DNA of 64,000 nt from Daucus carota subsp. sativus. Taxonomy: Eukaryota > Streptophyta > Magnoliopsida > Apiales > Apiaceae. The notes beneath the pieces were generated by a model that was given only the letters and a program-made list of their open reading frames with translations, had not been told where the DNA came from and did no database searches. The stretch is from positions 5,977,131 to 6,041,130 of the forward strand of contig NC_030381.2 in NCBI RefSeq assembly GCF_001625215.2. The letters run 5' to 3'. Numbering within the stretch: the first letter of the stretch is position 1; every line of letters begins with the position of its first letter. The translations under genes and the position numbers were made by a program. This document shows, piece by piece, positions 46,709-58,036 of this stretch.

Positions 46709-46936
46709 CCGCCGGAATATCAAGGTTTGATTCAATGATAAAGATTTATGTGGGATTGCAATTACGATCGATATCTTGAATGTGATACATGTACATATAT
46801 CAATTTTAACAAATCGCTTGATTTTATATTCATAAAGACTATATTAATCAGCGATATGATCTGTTTTATGTTTGTTCTTGTTCTTGTGCATGCCCTATGG
46901 CTTGTCATTATTGAATTAATTCCTTTTCTTTCAAAA
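46709..46936 (+). mobile_element. second, 5'-truncated copy of the short LINE-tailed retroposon
   Basis: The 3' part (GCATGCCCTATGGCTTGTCA, then ATTCCTTTTC and an A run) matches 41130-41183. The upstream part follows the same order of motifs (GGTTTGATTCA, ATGGGAT or GTGGGATT, CAAATCGC). An exact 12-base target duplication, AAAACATTTAAT, lies at 46697-46708 and 46937-46948. It is more diverged than the copy at 40660. Confidence 0.75.
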
Positions 46937-47668
46937 AAAACATTTAATTCATTTCGACTAAATATGATTATTTTTAGAAATAAGTCTCTGTTTCCATATC
47001 ATAACTTTGGCCGAACATTCTCAAAATAAACCAATTATATAAAGTCTGCGAACTCCATGAACCGAATAAAAGAAAATCGGAGATCGAATATTTTATGAGT
47101 TGAACTATGACAAGAAACTATTTAGATCGCCGAATAATAGAAAACCGAAGATCGACTTAAAAAATTATTCGAATCGATTTTAAATATTATATGAGCTGTA
47201 CTGTAATAACAAACTATTTAGATCATTAACATCTTACGAGCACTAGATATTTTTCTCGATTATCTTTTAGGAACAGATTGATTTCCCAATTGGTAGTGCC
47301 AAATTGGCGAAATACGCCAAGGAGAAGGAAATAATTGCCGAGAGGACAAGAAAAAAGGTTGATTACGTACAGAAATCAAAAGAAAAAACTAGAAGATGAA
47401 ATGTGTTTTTTGTGGATTCCTTTGTATGATAACACGACGCACGTTCTAGGAAATTTCCTCCCTCACGTCTGATAGTGAGATAGACTCTGTTTACGTACTA
47501 TCATCAAATCGGATATAATTCCATTCTATATATAAGATTAAGATGATGATTATGATGATGTGTAAGTAGGTTTTACTGATAACTATCTTAATCTCCTTTA
47601 ACCCTACGCATGCACATTACATAACCTCACTTCTAATCACTTGTTCATTACAACTCTAGCTCATGTAG

Positions 47669-47807
47669 TCTCTCTCTCCCTCCCTCCCTCCCTCCTCTCT
47701 CTCTCTCTCTCTATCTATCTCTCCCTCTCTCTCTCTGTCTCTCCCCCTCCCCCCCTCTCTCTCTCTCCCTCCCCCTCTCTCTCTCCCTCCCCCCCTCTCT
47801 CTCTCTC
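47669..47807 (+). repeat. (CT)n / C-rich polypyrimidine tract in the leader of DUF7054 copy 2
   Basis: About 139 bases contain almost only C and T on the plus strand, with CTCTCTCT, CCCTCC and TATC units. The tract ends four bases before the ATG at 47812. Such (GA)n/(CT)n leaders are common in plant genes and can bind GAGA-binding (BBR/BPC) proteins. An expansion by slippage is likely. Confidence 0.85.
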
Positions 47808-47811
47808 GAAG

Positions 47812-49004
47812 ATGTTTCGTAAAGAATTAGCCGCCTCCAAATCACTCAACCGCAGCTCCGCGGCTGGAGTACTGAGAGGAGAGTCTAATTCAGAATCGCA
47901 TGTCCGTCGTGAATGTGGAGGGCCTGTCACGATTCCGAAGAAACTACCACGTCAGGCTAGTCCGCCAAGAAGTACAAACAAGAAGCTGACAAAATTACTG
48001 ATAAACGTCAATATTCAGAGGAGTTTCGGACCGGTACATATAATCATATCGATCGAAAACACCGTGGGAGATTTGATAAAGGCCGCAATTGAGGTCTACT
48101 TGAAGGAGAAAAGACGCCCTTTGTTAACGCACTCGGATGCTCGTTGTTATGATCTTCATTACTCCCAGTTCAGCTTAGTATATCTTATTTTTCAGATATA
48201 ATTCACTTATATTTGAAAAAGTACGTAAATATGTACTTTTATTTGATTCTCTTGATTAGTTCTTTTCTCTGTGGCATTGTACATAAGCCCTGATATCCAT
48301 GGAGGAACTGAAAAATATGCATTAATTTCATTATCAATGGATCTTTATCTTCTTGAGTTGCTATTTTGATTCTGATTTTTACGTCTGCAGCCACACATTG
48401 GTTTAGGCTCACATGAGAGTGCATGGTTCTCGTGGTGGTTGTCTACTGAGTGGTGTGTATAAACCACGGTTTAGGCTCGAATGAGAGTGCATGGTCCCTG
48501 TAGTTTTGTCCTTTCACGTATGCAAGACAAGAGCATTGAATTATAAGGAGCCAAATTATTCGGCTTCTAGTAGATATCATAGGATAGTCATTGTGATTCT
48601 CTGTTAACATATAACTTGTGCCAAATTGAGTCCACAAAATTGTTGGAATATGACATAAGATCCATTTAACGTCTTCCTCTTTAGATGGGCTGGTTTTCAA
48701 CATGGTATTAGAACTCAGATTTGGCATATCGCTATGTACTTATGTAGACCGTGGATCTTTTCTTCTAAAGTACTAACAATCACTGTCTGATTTTTTGTAC
48801 CAAGGCTTGAAGCCAGAGGAGAAGTTAACAAACTTGGAGTCAAGAAACTTCTTTCTTTGCCCAAAGCCAAACAACATCAACAGCAACACTACTTCTGCTG
48901 CTAGCAAAACATCTTGTTCCAATGAAGCAAACACAACAGTAGCTGATACTCATGCCGAAGATTTACAGTTTCCTTGTACTAGATTCATGGATTTCTTGCT
49001 ATGA
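47812..49004 (+). CDS. DUF7054-type protein, copy 2
   Basis: Exon 1 is 47812-48177 and exon 2 most likely 48813-49004, joined phase 0, giving 185 residues. After a Ser/Arg-rich N-terminus with PRQASPPRSTNKK comes the DUF7054 pattern: LTKLLINVNIQRSFGPVHII, then TVGDLIKAAIEVYLKEKRRP, then YDLHYSQFSL, completed by PEEKLTNLESRNFFLCPKP from exon 2. This copy keeps the typical C-terminal block that copy 1 has lost. The acceptor at 48804 would give a stop in the second codon, so the downstream AG at 48812 must be used with the GTATAT donor at 48178. Copy 1 joins at phase 1 in the same place, so this junction has shifted. A polypyrimidine tract precedes the ATG. Function is unknown. Confidence 0.75.
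48390..48745 (+). repeat. LTR-edge-like fossil in the intron
   Basis: Two direct copies of GGTTTAGGCTC plus ATGAGAGTGCATGGT (48402 and 48470) lie upstream of CAACATGGTATTAGAACTC. The latter resembles an LTR end followed by the Met-tRNA primer-binding site of plant LTR retrotransposons. It is old and fragmentary, and the family is not assigned. Confidence 0.4.
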
Positions 49005-49864
49005 ATCAGACACCATCTTCACTATCTACCATTTTCTTTACTAGATGGATGCATTTCTTGCTCTGAATTGGCATCATTTTCGGCATTTCGAAATTTCCAA
49101 ACCTCAGGAAACTAGAGCCTAAAGTACTTTGATTTCCTTTGTTTCATAATTCAGTATGAAAATAGTTGGTCTGTAATATGATTAACAAGTCTGCAGTTTG
49201 TACTAAGCCCTGTATTTTTCAATGATTTGTAACAGAGGTGTCTGTTGTTTATTTGTCGGGTTCAAATCTGGGAAGATTACAACCAAATTAATACTCTATG
49301 AGTTTAAACTCCATTCTCCAAATATTATTCAAGTCAAATACATAGCTCATCAAAATATTTTTGATCAAATAATAACTAAATCATAAGATTTTAGCTTTCG
49401 CGTAAACTAGTTAGGATCATTGTAAAAAATTCTCAATTTATTAAAAATTTTACGATTTATTAAAAAAATGATTAATTTTTTAAAATATTTTATCAATTTG
49501 CTGATTGCACTCTTTAACCAAAAAATTTCGATTTATTCAAAAAAAATTCAATTCATCATAAATCACTAGGTTCAACGGATTAGTTTCGATTTTAGTAATT
49601 GACCTGGCATTAAAATATTTTAGACACGAAATACTCTGTGATTGGAACTGCTCCTGCATTGATGCAATAATGAATAATGTCCCAGCTCCACTGGTATGTT
49701 GGAGTTGGAGTTGGAGGGCAGGAGAAGTAAAATATACTCCAATCACATTAAACCATTACTGTTGATAGCGGTTGTTTGACAAAAAGACTTTGATTATAAT
49801 TTGAATTTTTTAATTGGTATGACTCTTCTAAATTATTGGGTATTTATTTATGTTTAACGTCATT
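49005..49864. other. 3' flank and intergenic DNA
   Basis: The first 250 bases are the probable 3' untranslated region of DUF7054 copy 2. The rest is AT-rich, with AATTTATTAAAAA repeats near 49430-49560. No gene was recognised. Confidence 0.4.
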
Positions 49865-50068
49865 TCAATAATTTTGTACTTGTTTTGCATATAAAAATCC
49901 GCGTTAATTCTAAAAACTCTATAATTAAAGTGTCAATAATTTTGTACTTGTTTTGCATATAAAAATCCGCGTTAATTCTAAAAACTCTATAATTAAAATG
50001 TCAATAATTTTGTACTTGTTTTGCATATAAAAATCCGCGTTAATTCTAAAAACTCTATAATTAAAGTG
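49865..50068. repeat. 68-bp tandem triplication
   Basis: Three head-to-tail units of 68 bases start at 49865, 49933 and 50001. Each contains TCAATAATTTTGTACTTG and AATCCGCGTTAATTC. Only one or two base differences are visible (AAAGTG or AAAATG at the junction), so the array is recent. Confidence 0.92.
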
Positions 50069-50126
50069 AACAGAATGAGAAATGCATAGGATTTGGGTTA
50101 GAGATCGGAAGCAAATAACCGAGACC

Positions 50127-50655
50127 GGACGTGGCAATTTTGTACACGATATCATTGAAACACGACACGAAAATACACGAGTATGAAAATACACGACTTA
50201 ATTTTATGTCGCTTTTGAGTTTACCTATCAAATACACGACACAAAATACACGATATAACTAATTAATTATAATAATAAATAATTACTAATAAATAGTAAT
50301 AATATGATTTATATAATTTAATTGTAATAGTAGTTCTTATAAATAACATAGATATAATATCAAATAATATATAAAATTACTTAAATATCAACTTTTAAGA
50401 TATCAAAATATAATTTAATATTCGATTTTTTCATTTCATGTACATTTCGTGCACCTAATCTGTACATTTAGTGGCGTGTATTTTTCGTGTATATTTTATT
50501 TTATGTACTTTTCAAGTTTTCATGTTCAATTCGTGTCGTGTATTTTTAAGCACACAAAAAATTCGATATACTTCGTGTCCTGTCGTGTTATTTCGGGTCT
50601 TTTCGTGTTGTGTTCCGTGTTTGGATTTTCAGGTACATGAATTCATTTTGTGACG
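50127..50655. mobile_element. hAT-like MITE with ACACGACACGAA / TTCGTGTCGTGT repeats
   Basis: The left part has GTGGCAATTTTGTACACGAT followed by ACACGA repeats. The right part (50450-50650) has the inverse TCGTGTATTTTTCGTGT and TTTCGTGTTGTG. The middle is AT-rich. The inverted arrangement of simple subterminal repeats is typical of a plant hAT-like family. The ends are approximate and no target duplication was set. It lies about 430 bases upstream of the cornichon ATG. Confidence 0.6.
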
Positions 50656-51088
50656 TGTTTGAGGGATGATAAACTTGTAATTTATTTTGAGATATAAAAG
50701 TAAAACAAATTCACAATCATTAAATTATATTAAAAGTAATTTATGATTCTTTAGAAAAAATAAGTTTGAGATATATGAAACAAGAATTAATATTCTATAA
50801 ATATTTCCAAAATAAACCGTAATAAAAACCTCTACTGTATAACTTATACTAGTGATTTAATTTTTGTTAGATGAAATTATAAATAAATTGCATTGATTTT
50901 CTATATGGTAAATACCATTTCGGGTTGATAAAACATAAATAGGAAAAAGTGATTAAGATTTGTTCACTGACAGCCTGACAGCAGATAAATCCCCTCACAT
51001 CACGCTTCTTCATCTTTATTCATCTTCTCTACTTACATACAGACTGTAATATACACACACAGAAACACCTTGTAAGAAGAGGGCCAAG

Positions 51089-54000
51089 ATGGGGGATATG
51101 TTGACATGGCTTTTGTTCTTCTTCATCCTCATTGGTCTCCTCATTATTGTTGTTTACCAGGTCTCCCTTTAACCCTCATTTTATTAATTTGACTTTTAGC
51201 TTGTTTCTTGATTTCTTGATGCTTTGTGTTTCAATTTTACTTGTTTGGTTGATGCCTGATGGGTATTCTGAATTTGGCCTTAAATTGTTAATTGGAGTTC
51301 AAGTAATGATCTTTAGGACTTTGGCTAAATGGGTATCACTAATTTGTGTCTTACATGTGTAAAAAAGTCATCTTATTATAATAGGATGCTAATTGAACTG
51401 GAAAAGTTTAAGCTTTGTTGTGCATCTGTTCTGAATTGATGTATTTGAGTTTTTGATATTAAGTGTTTGTGGCTTTGTGCTTGATGAATAAAAGATTTTG
51501 TTTTTACTTGTTTTGCAGTTCCGCTGTATGATTGTAGGTGTAGATTTTTTTGTTTGTAGACACGATGGATCATGTTTCTACGTACTATCTGCTAGGCGAT
51601 TTAAGGATGAGTGGCTTCAAAGCTACCCCTTTCTAAATAGTTGATACAAGGAAAATGACTAAGGAAGGATAAATGTATAATAGATTATACAAATACGTTC
51701 AGACAATCTTGGTATAGGGAACATAGGGTCATTTTTTTTCCACTTCAAAGTTTAAATGCATGATTATCAGATTGTCTTCTTTTTTCCAGTCCTTCCTCAA
51801 CATGTCTGCATTGTCCTACATCACTTGCAAACGAGGTTCAAATTATGTATATTATTATTTTTAAGTCTTCCTACACAATTTAGTAACTTTTCAATTCTTA
51901 GTTAACATGAATCAGGGGACAAATGGTATTTTGTTAAAGGACTTTCTTTTCTTAATCATAGGTCTTGATCTTCTATACCCCATTCCCCTGCTGCACTGAC
52001 TTGATCACCTTCAAACTCCAGAACCAAATCTAATATCCCCTGAAAAATGCTATTTGATGCTTTAGTGCTGCCATGAACTGTTCAACTGTATGCTGAATAC
52101 ATAAAAAAATGCACAAGACAAGTGACACTTTATCGTACTTATAATTTTTCCTGATGATTATTTAGTGGATGCCCATAGTCTAAGATTACAGAATATGATA
52201 CCTACTTCTCATGGGTTTTGTCGAGTATTATTCAAAGCTTATATGAAGTAAAGCTTCTAGACTCTTGCTGTAGCTTTTAGACCCTGGACAAGAGTAGAAC
52301 GATGCACAGGAACGTACTTGACTGAGAAGTATAATTTCTGATGTACTGATTGATCCCAAGAAGGGGAGTTAAATCGATTCCTCACCGGTTAATATCCAAG
52401 TTCTATCTTATAATGTTTTTACTACATACATTCATCTTTGCAAATTTTGTTCTGCATAACCTAGTTTAGTAAACATGATAAGAACTATGGATATATAACT
52501 CATGTAGCTGGAGAGCGGATTAGGTTATCACAGCGCCAAGTCAAGTCTCGACGTGCCTTCAAGAAGACTAGTCGTAAATAGTCGACAAGTCTTTTATAAC
52601 ATATCTATTAACTAGACTTAATAAAAATATAACTTAAAACAACAATTATATAATTTTAATTGAAAATAATAGAATAATAAGTTCAAACTAAGCATAGTTA
52701 ATACATAATAGCATCCAAATACCAATTATTGACCATGTCTAACCTAATAAGAACATAATTGATAATGAAAATCAAGCAAATATTATATCGTCTCCATCTC
52801 CTTGTGTATTTTCATTGATTGGATCCGGTAATGGTACACCATAATCATGTCATACTTGCGCCAAGTCGAGTTTCGAGGCACTCGATGCCCGAGTACCTTC
52901 CGGATGACTAGTCGTTGACTAGTCGTCTTCATCACAACCATCAAACATTGCGGTAACAATTTGCAGATAATCCCTTGCGTCTGTAATACTGGCTAGTGGC
53001 TATAATCTTGTATCTTCAGATTGGTACTTGGTCTTTATGTGAACCTTGTGAAACCTTATTCTGTTCTAGCCTTTATGTGAACTTTTTGAGTATTTTAGTA
53101 TGTTTGTATGAAGGACTATCGTTGTTCTTTAATAGTCATTCAGTTAGTGTCTTTGCAATTTTTTATCCTAGGCAGTAGGCACAGTTTGATGGTCTTTGTA
53201 GGAAAATGTTAGGGGTATCAAAAATTGTACTGAATGTTGGGGCTACATACTAACTGTCTTGCTTATTATATTTATCTGTGATTTTTTTTTTATAAAATAT
53301 ATTGAATACTCCTTATTTGTCCTCTATTTTCAACTATTTCTCCTCGAAATTTTTGCTTTGATTAATATTTAGACTTATATTCAACAAAAAAACTTATTGC
53401 CGTGAAATTTATTGAAAAACGAGTCATCACATACATATTTGTAGTTTTTTGTTTAAGATTTAAATACATCACCAGATTCTAAAAAGTAGATTAATCTTTT
53501 TAATACATTTAGATTTTAAATGTAGTATGGGAGTTGTACTTGTTGGAAATAAACAATATCTAACACAAAATTGGTAGACACCAGGGACGGAGCCAGGTTT
53601 TCTCTGATAGGGGGGAAAATGTTTTGCGACCTTAATATATTTTATACACGTGTGTGCTGCGTGTGCCGGAAAGCTGAGTTTTAGTTCAAAAAACAAAGTT
53701 GCAGTAGGCTCCAACCATGAGGGCAAGACATCACTTGATAAAACATTTCTAAACATACTGATAAACATCATAGATCCTGCTGGGGGCAAGTACCCCCACT
53801 GCCCCCAGCCTAACTCCGTCCCTGCCAAGACCCAACTTACTTCTGGTTAGATTATTGAACAATGCTAGTGTCATACAATCAATCAATTACACTGTCACGT
53901 ATTTTTTTCAAAGTTTTAGATTTGATATCTATCTTATAGTTTTTTGGTAACTTATACTGTATGACAGCTGAGAAGATATAATTCACTACATACTAAATAA

Positions 54001-55684
54001 TTCAGTTAAATGTTTCAGTATATTTACTAACAAACTCATATTTAGATTCTTATACTGATAGAGGAAAAGGAAAGAATATGTGACTAAAGCTAATATAATA
54101 CTGTAAAAATAAATACTGTATATTATTTATACATTGCCACAGCAATCGGTCCTTTTCCATCGGTACCTCTAGCACTACTTATAATTGTATTAAAATTTGT
54201 TGAAACACTTTGGAGAGAGTTAGACATGAATGCGTCTGTATATAGGTCAGTTGAGAAAATACACACCGTTATACATGTAATTCATGCAAATGGATTTGTT
54301 GATAATTTGTGCTTATCTATCTTAGCTTATGGGTGCAACCAATAACTATACGACTTTCTTGAAGTGTTAATTACATAAATATCTTGGTGTGTGTTGTTCT
54401 ACTTAAAACTTGTTCTGCTCCCTCCTCCCATCGAGGTTCACTTGGGGCAGGGAAAATGGTTCAGTGAGATTTGCTTATATGCTTTTAAAGTAATGACTAT
54501 AAATTGGCAATATGTTGCTTTAAAAATAAGATGTAGTTTAAATATTGTAGCATCTTCCCAACAGTCAAAAGTTTAAGTTTTGCGAGTAAATAGCTTAGTG
54601 TTTGTAACAAATAGGCTGTGTGGGAAGTCCTAGTAATCTGACATATATATGTAGTTGCTTAATAATCCGACACATATACAATGTGCCCGCTTTTATTCCT
54701 GTTTCCTTGTTAAAAAAGGGCCTGAACCAAAGGAAGTGACAATTTTGTTTTGCAGCTTATGTGCTTGGCAGATCTAGAGTTTGACTACATTAATCCTTAC
54801 GATTCCGCATCTCGAATTAACCTAGTAATTCTACCGGAGTTTATAACAGAAGGGGTCTTGTGCTTTCTCTACCTAGTGACTGGGCATTGGATAATGTCAC
54901 TTTTTAGTGTTCCATACTTGTACTACAATGTGAGATTGTAAGTCTTTTCTTCCATTACTAGATGTTTGTTTTGTTAACCAGTAATCTATGCACGTATATG
55001 AAAGACTTTGTAGTTTATACTTTTAATTTCTAGTCAGAAAATGTAACTAGCCTTTGCATATCTCTTAAGAATGCATTTTGCTAAATTTGTGCATATTCAT
55101 CTATTATTATTTAATTTAACCATTAAATGTGGTCTAACTATGGAGGGGGGAAAAAGTATCATGGCAGTTTGTATATAGACAGCCTTAACGATTATTATGG
55201 TGCAAACCCTATTTCTCCCTTCCCCTCCCAGTGGCCCATTTCTAAAAAAAATCTTCAATAGCTTTTCTTGTTTGTGTAAAAAACCTACAATTCCTTAATT
55301 TCTCACCCTGGTAAGTTTTTCGTCTGCATTCTGTACTGATAATGGGTACATAGGTTGAAATGCTCGGGTACGCTGTTATTTAAATGTAGTTCAATGTAAC
55401 CGATCACTGTTTTAAGTAGTCCTTCTGAAATTAGGTACATGCGAAGACAGCACCTCATAGATGTAACTGAGATTTTCAACCAGCTTGATTGGGAAAAGAA
55501 GAAGCGGCTTTTCAAACTTGGCTATCTTGTTTTTCTTCTTTTCCTCTCCTTATTTTGGTATGCAGCGGATACTTTCATTTTTCTAGAACATACTAGAATA
55601 TACTCAAGTAATTTGGATCTTTAATTTTCAATACATGTTTGTTACAGGTTAATATACAGTGCACTGGAAGATGATGAAGAATGA
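51089..55684 (+). CDS. cornichon family ER cargo receptor (CNIH4-like)
   Basis: There are four exons: 51089-51160, 54756-54937, 55435-55557 and 55648-55684, joined phase 0, 2 and 2, giving 137 residues. Cornichons are small ER/early Golgi membrane proteins that recruit membrane cargo into COPII vesicles. Three hydrophobic segments are visible: exon 1 ([18 protein letters not shown]), [19 protein letters not shown], and [17 protein letters not shown]. The family signature [20 protein letters not shown] opens exon 2; [20 protein letters not shown] follows. The acidic end LEDDEE is typical of plant members. The first intron is 3.6 kb, unusually long here, and contains a small transposon. The first exon is supported by its match to the family start MGDxxTWL. 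Confidence 0.95.
52533..52922. repeat. paired direct repeats in cornichon intron 1
   Basis: GCGCCAAGTC(A/G)AG followed by GACTAGTCG occurs at 52533-52578 and 52858-52922, with AT-rich DNA between. Both copies point the same way. It may be the remains of an element with subterminal GACTAGTCG repeats; no ends were identified. Confidence 0.4.
53582..53824. mobile_element. small DNA transposon with CAGGGACGGAG terminal repeats
   Basis: Exact 11-base terminal inverted repeats CAGGGACGGAG and CTCCGTCCCTG enclose 243 bases inside cornichon intron 1. Subterminal G-runs (GATAGGGGGG) and GGGGGCAAGTACCCCC near the right end can fold. A clear target duplication was not seen. A worn relative of the left end lies near 8987. 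Confidence 0.75.
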
Positions 55685-58036
55685 GCCGGTGCAATAGATT
55701 TGAGGTCACATAATTTATAGTTGAAATCTCGGCCTACACAAGTTCAAGTCTCCTGATTGTTGATGCGTGGATTAATTTATTGGGGGCATGAAATAGGCTG
55801 TAGTAAGTTTGTTGTAACATTTTAGAATAGGAGTCTGTCAGTTCGTATGATTACATTTTCTAAATATCTTTGTTTCTGCGTCACCTCTAGCAATTTTCAA
55901 AATTTGTCAGTGTACCATTATGCTTGAATTACTACACCTTGTATTGATGTCAACAAATAGTCCTTTCTAGGGTTAAACAGCTGGGCTCTATGCCAATGTT
56001 AGCTAGTGTTTTACGGATCACCGGCATTATCCTAGCGGACCTCCTCTTGGTAACTAACAAGAGATCACCGAGGGAAAATAAGTTTTTACTGGCTAATTAT
56101 TTGCTACCTGATGCTTGATATATTACTACTTGACATCTTAATACTGCTTGATGAATGCCCGAGGCAGTCAGTAATATTTCTCATATTAGCAGTACTTTTG
56201 TCTGCGCCTCTGGTATGAAATATGTTCAGGGTGTTGGTCTCATTATTACAATATCCAAATATTCATGATCCAAAAAATGGTCATCAATATCATTGATTAA
56301 CGCTATATTGGGTAACGTTTTAAAAATGCTACATCGTCGGGTGGTTGTTAGGGTTAAAAGAACAAAATGCTATTTCATGTAGCGTCGAATGAACTCTGGA
56401 TTTTACTCTCGTTTTCATTCCTGTAATAAAAAGGAATTTGAGCCTAGTACTTCTGCAACTACTTGGGTGAGAGTGGAGGAGAAGGTTTTGATTTATTAAA
56501 AATTTAATTCAAAGATTTGAAAATGATAACTAGATTAGATCAAAAATAATTGTCATATCGGCGTGGCCTTTTTTTATGGTTCATAAAAAAGTAATGAGGT
56601 ATTCAACTTTGGAAAAAGCAATAAAAAACAGAAGGCCATCACTCGGAATCTAGAATAATAATTCATTAATCTAATTGCCATTAAATTATATGTATGGGCG
56701 GTAACGAAAATATTATTTAATATAGTTGATGATAATAACAATAAAATATCTGATAGTATAAAAAGAATTATGGAATCTCTTTGTGATTTGAAATTTACAC
56801 ATTCAAGAAAGGTGTCATGCTACTGTAAATATATTAAAAAGTATAAGCAGTTTAATAATCAGATAGGCACATTCTTGGCTTCTTTGACCACCTAACATGA
56901 ATGAACATTGAGGTATTGTCAGAATTGAGTCGTGAGAAAGTAGCAGATGTTTCTGGTACAATAATTCAATTCAACAATTCTTGCTAAAATAATATATCCT
57001 CTTCCTTTCATGTTTCTGGGGAAAAAAAATTACATTTAGCATGCTCGGAATTCCAAAACTTTGAGCATTTCAGAAATATATTTAAAGTGATACCATGTTA
57101 AATTGCAAAAAATATTGAGCATGTTTGGAATAAATTGGTTAGAAATTTTCAAAAATAGATAAATACTCTCTCCGTCTTGAATATCTATCTTTCAATTTTA
57201 TAACACATATTTTAAGATACTTTGATCATATAATTAAAAATATTATCTTCAAATGTTTTTCGGTGAATAAAAATATTGAGATAATATTTTTATTCAAAAT
57301 TTTTAATATACATCTAAAAAGTAAAAAATATATATTTAAGAACGGAGGGAATACTCAACAGAAAAGGAATAGTCAGAAGCTACTTATAATTCTGGTCAAG
57401 TCATTGGTATGGCAGGTTGGCACTTGGCAGTAGCACTGGAAAATTGAAGAAAGTTATGCATATGTTAATTATGTATTGTCTGGGGCACATGGGTGGGGGC
57501 TGGATATCAAGGCTCTGACCCCATGCCATGTTGCTTTACTATAGAACTCCACAGCTTCAATTCTTTTATTACAGTTTCACAGGCATGCTTGATCACTTTT
57601 TCTTTAGGTATTGTTGTATTTATATAGAGGAAACCACTTGGTGTGGATGATCAGAGGATAAACAACAGATTATTAAGCCATTAAGGACATAATTGAAGAC
57701 TAATGTATGCAAAATGTGGTCAAAAGAAGATTAGAACAGCAGCTTTTGATAAATAAAGTGAAGATTACAAACACAAGTACTCAAACATTAGCTAGACTTA
57801 CTTCAGGGATGATGATACATCTAACTCATCTACAAACACAGCCAAGAAACACTGACCAAGTTGTACTAACTATTCCAACTATGAAACAAGTTAAATGCAA
57901 GCCCTCACCTAGATCAAACATGTCAAAATTTTGGCTGACAGACTAATGAACAGTGAGAATAAGAACTATCATTGACTGGTATGTCATGCCAATCTAGTGG
58001 GGGGTATTTTAAACCTCGTAACGCCTGTAATGCCTA
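55685..58036. other. intergenic DNA between cornichon and the AHL gene
   Basis: The 3' flanks of two convergent genes. 55840-56250 is likely transcribed flank or unique DNA. No gene is supported; the open frame at 57707-57946 lies in the probable 3' region of the minus-strand gene and shows no domain. Confidence 0.4.
57166..57351. mobile_element. Stowaway MITE, 186 bp
   Basis: TA lies at 57164-57165 and 57352-57353. The ends CTCTCTCCGTCTTGAATA and the inverse ending GAACGGAGGGAA are Stowaway terminal repeats. Inside are AT-rich inverted segments (AATATTATCTTCAAATG, GAGATAATATTTTTATT). It is a different subfamily from the 237-bp copies. Confidence 0.8.

Noticed and set aside
49865-50068. CRISPR-like regular repeats
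   Set aside because: The 68-base units abut without spacers in a plant nuclear context; this is a simple tandem duplication.
57480-57545. Possible microRNA-type hairpin (GGGTGGGGGCTGG and GACCCCATGCC)
   Set aside because: The two sides do not pair over 20 or more bases, and no known mature microRNA sequence was recognised.
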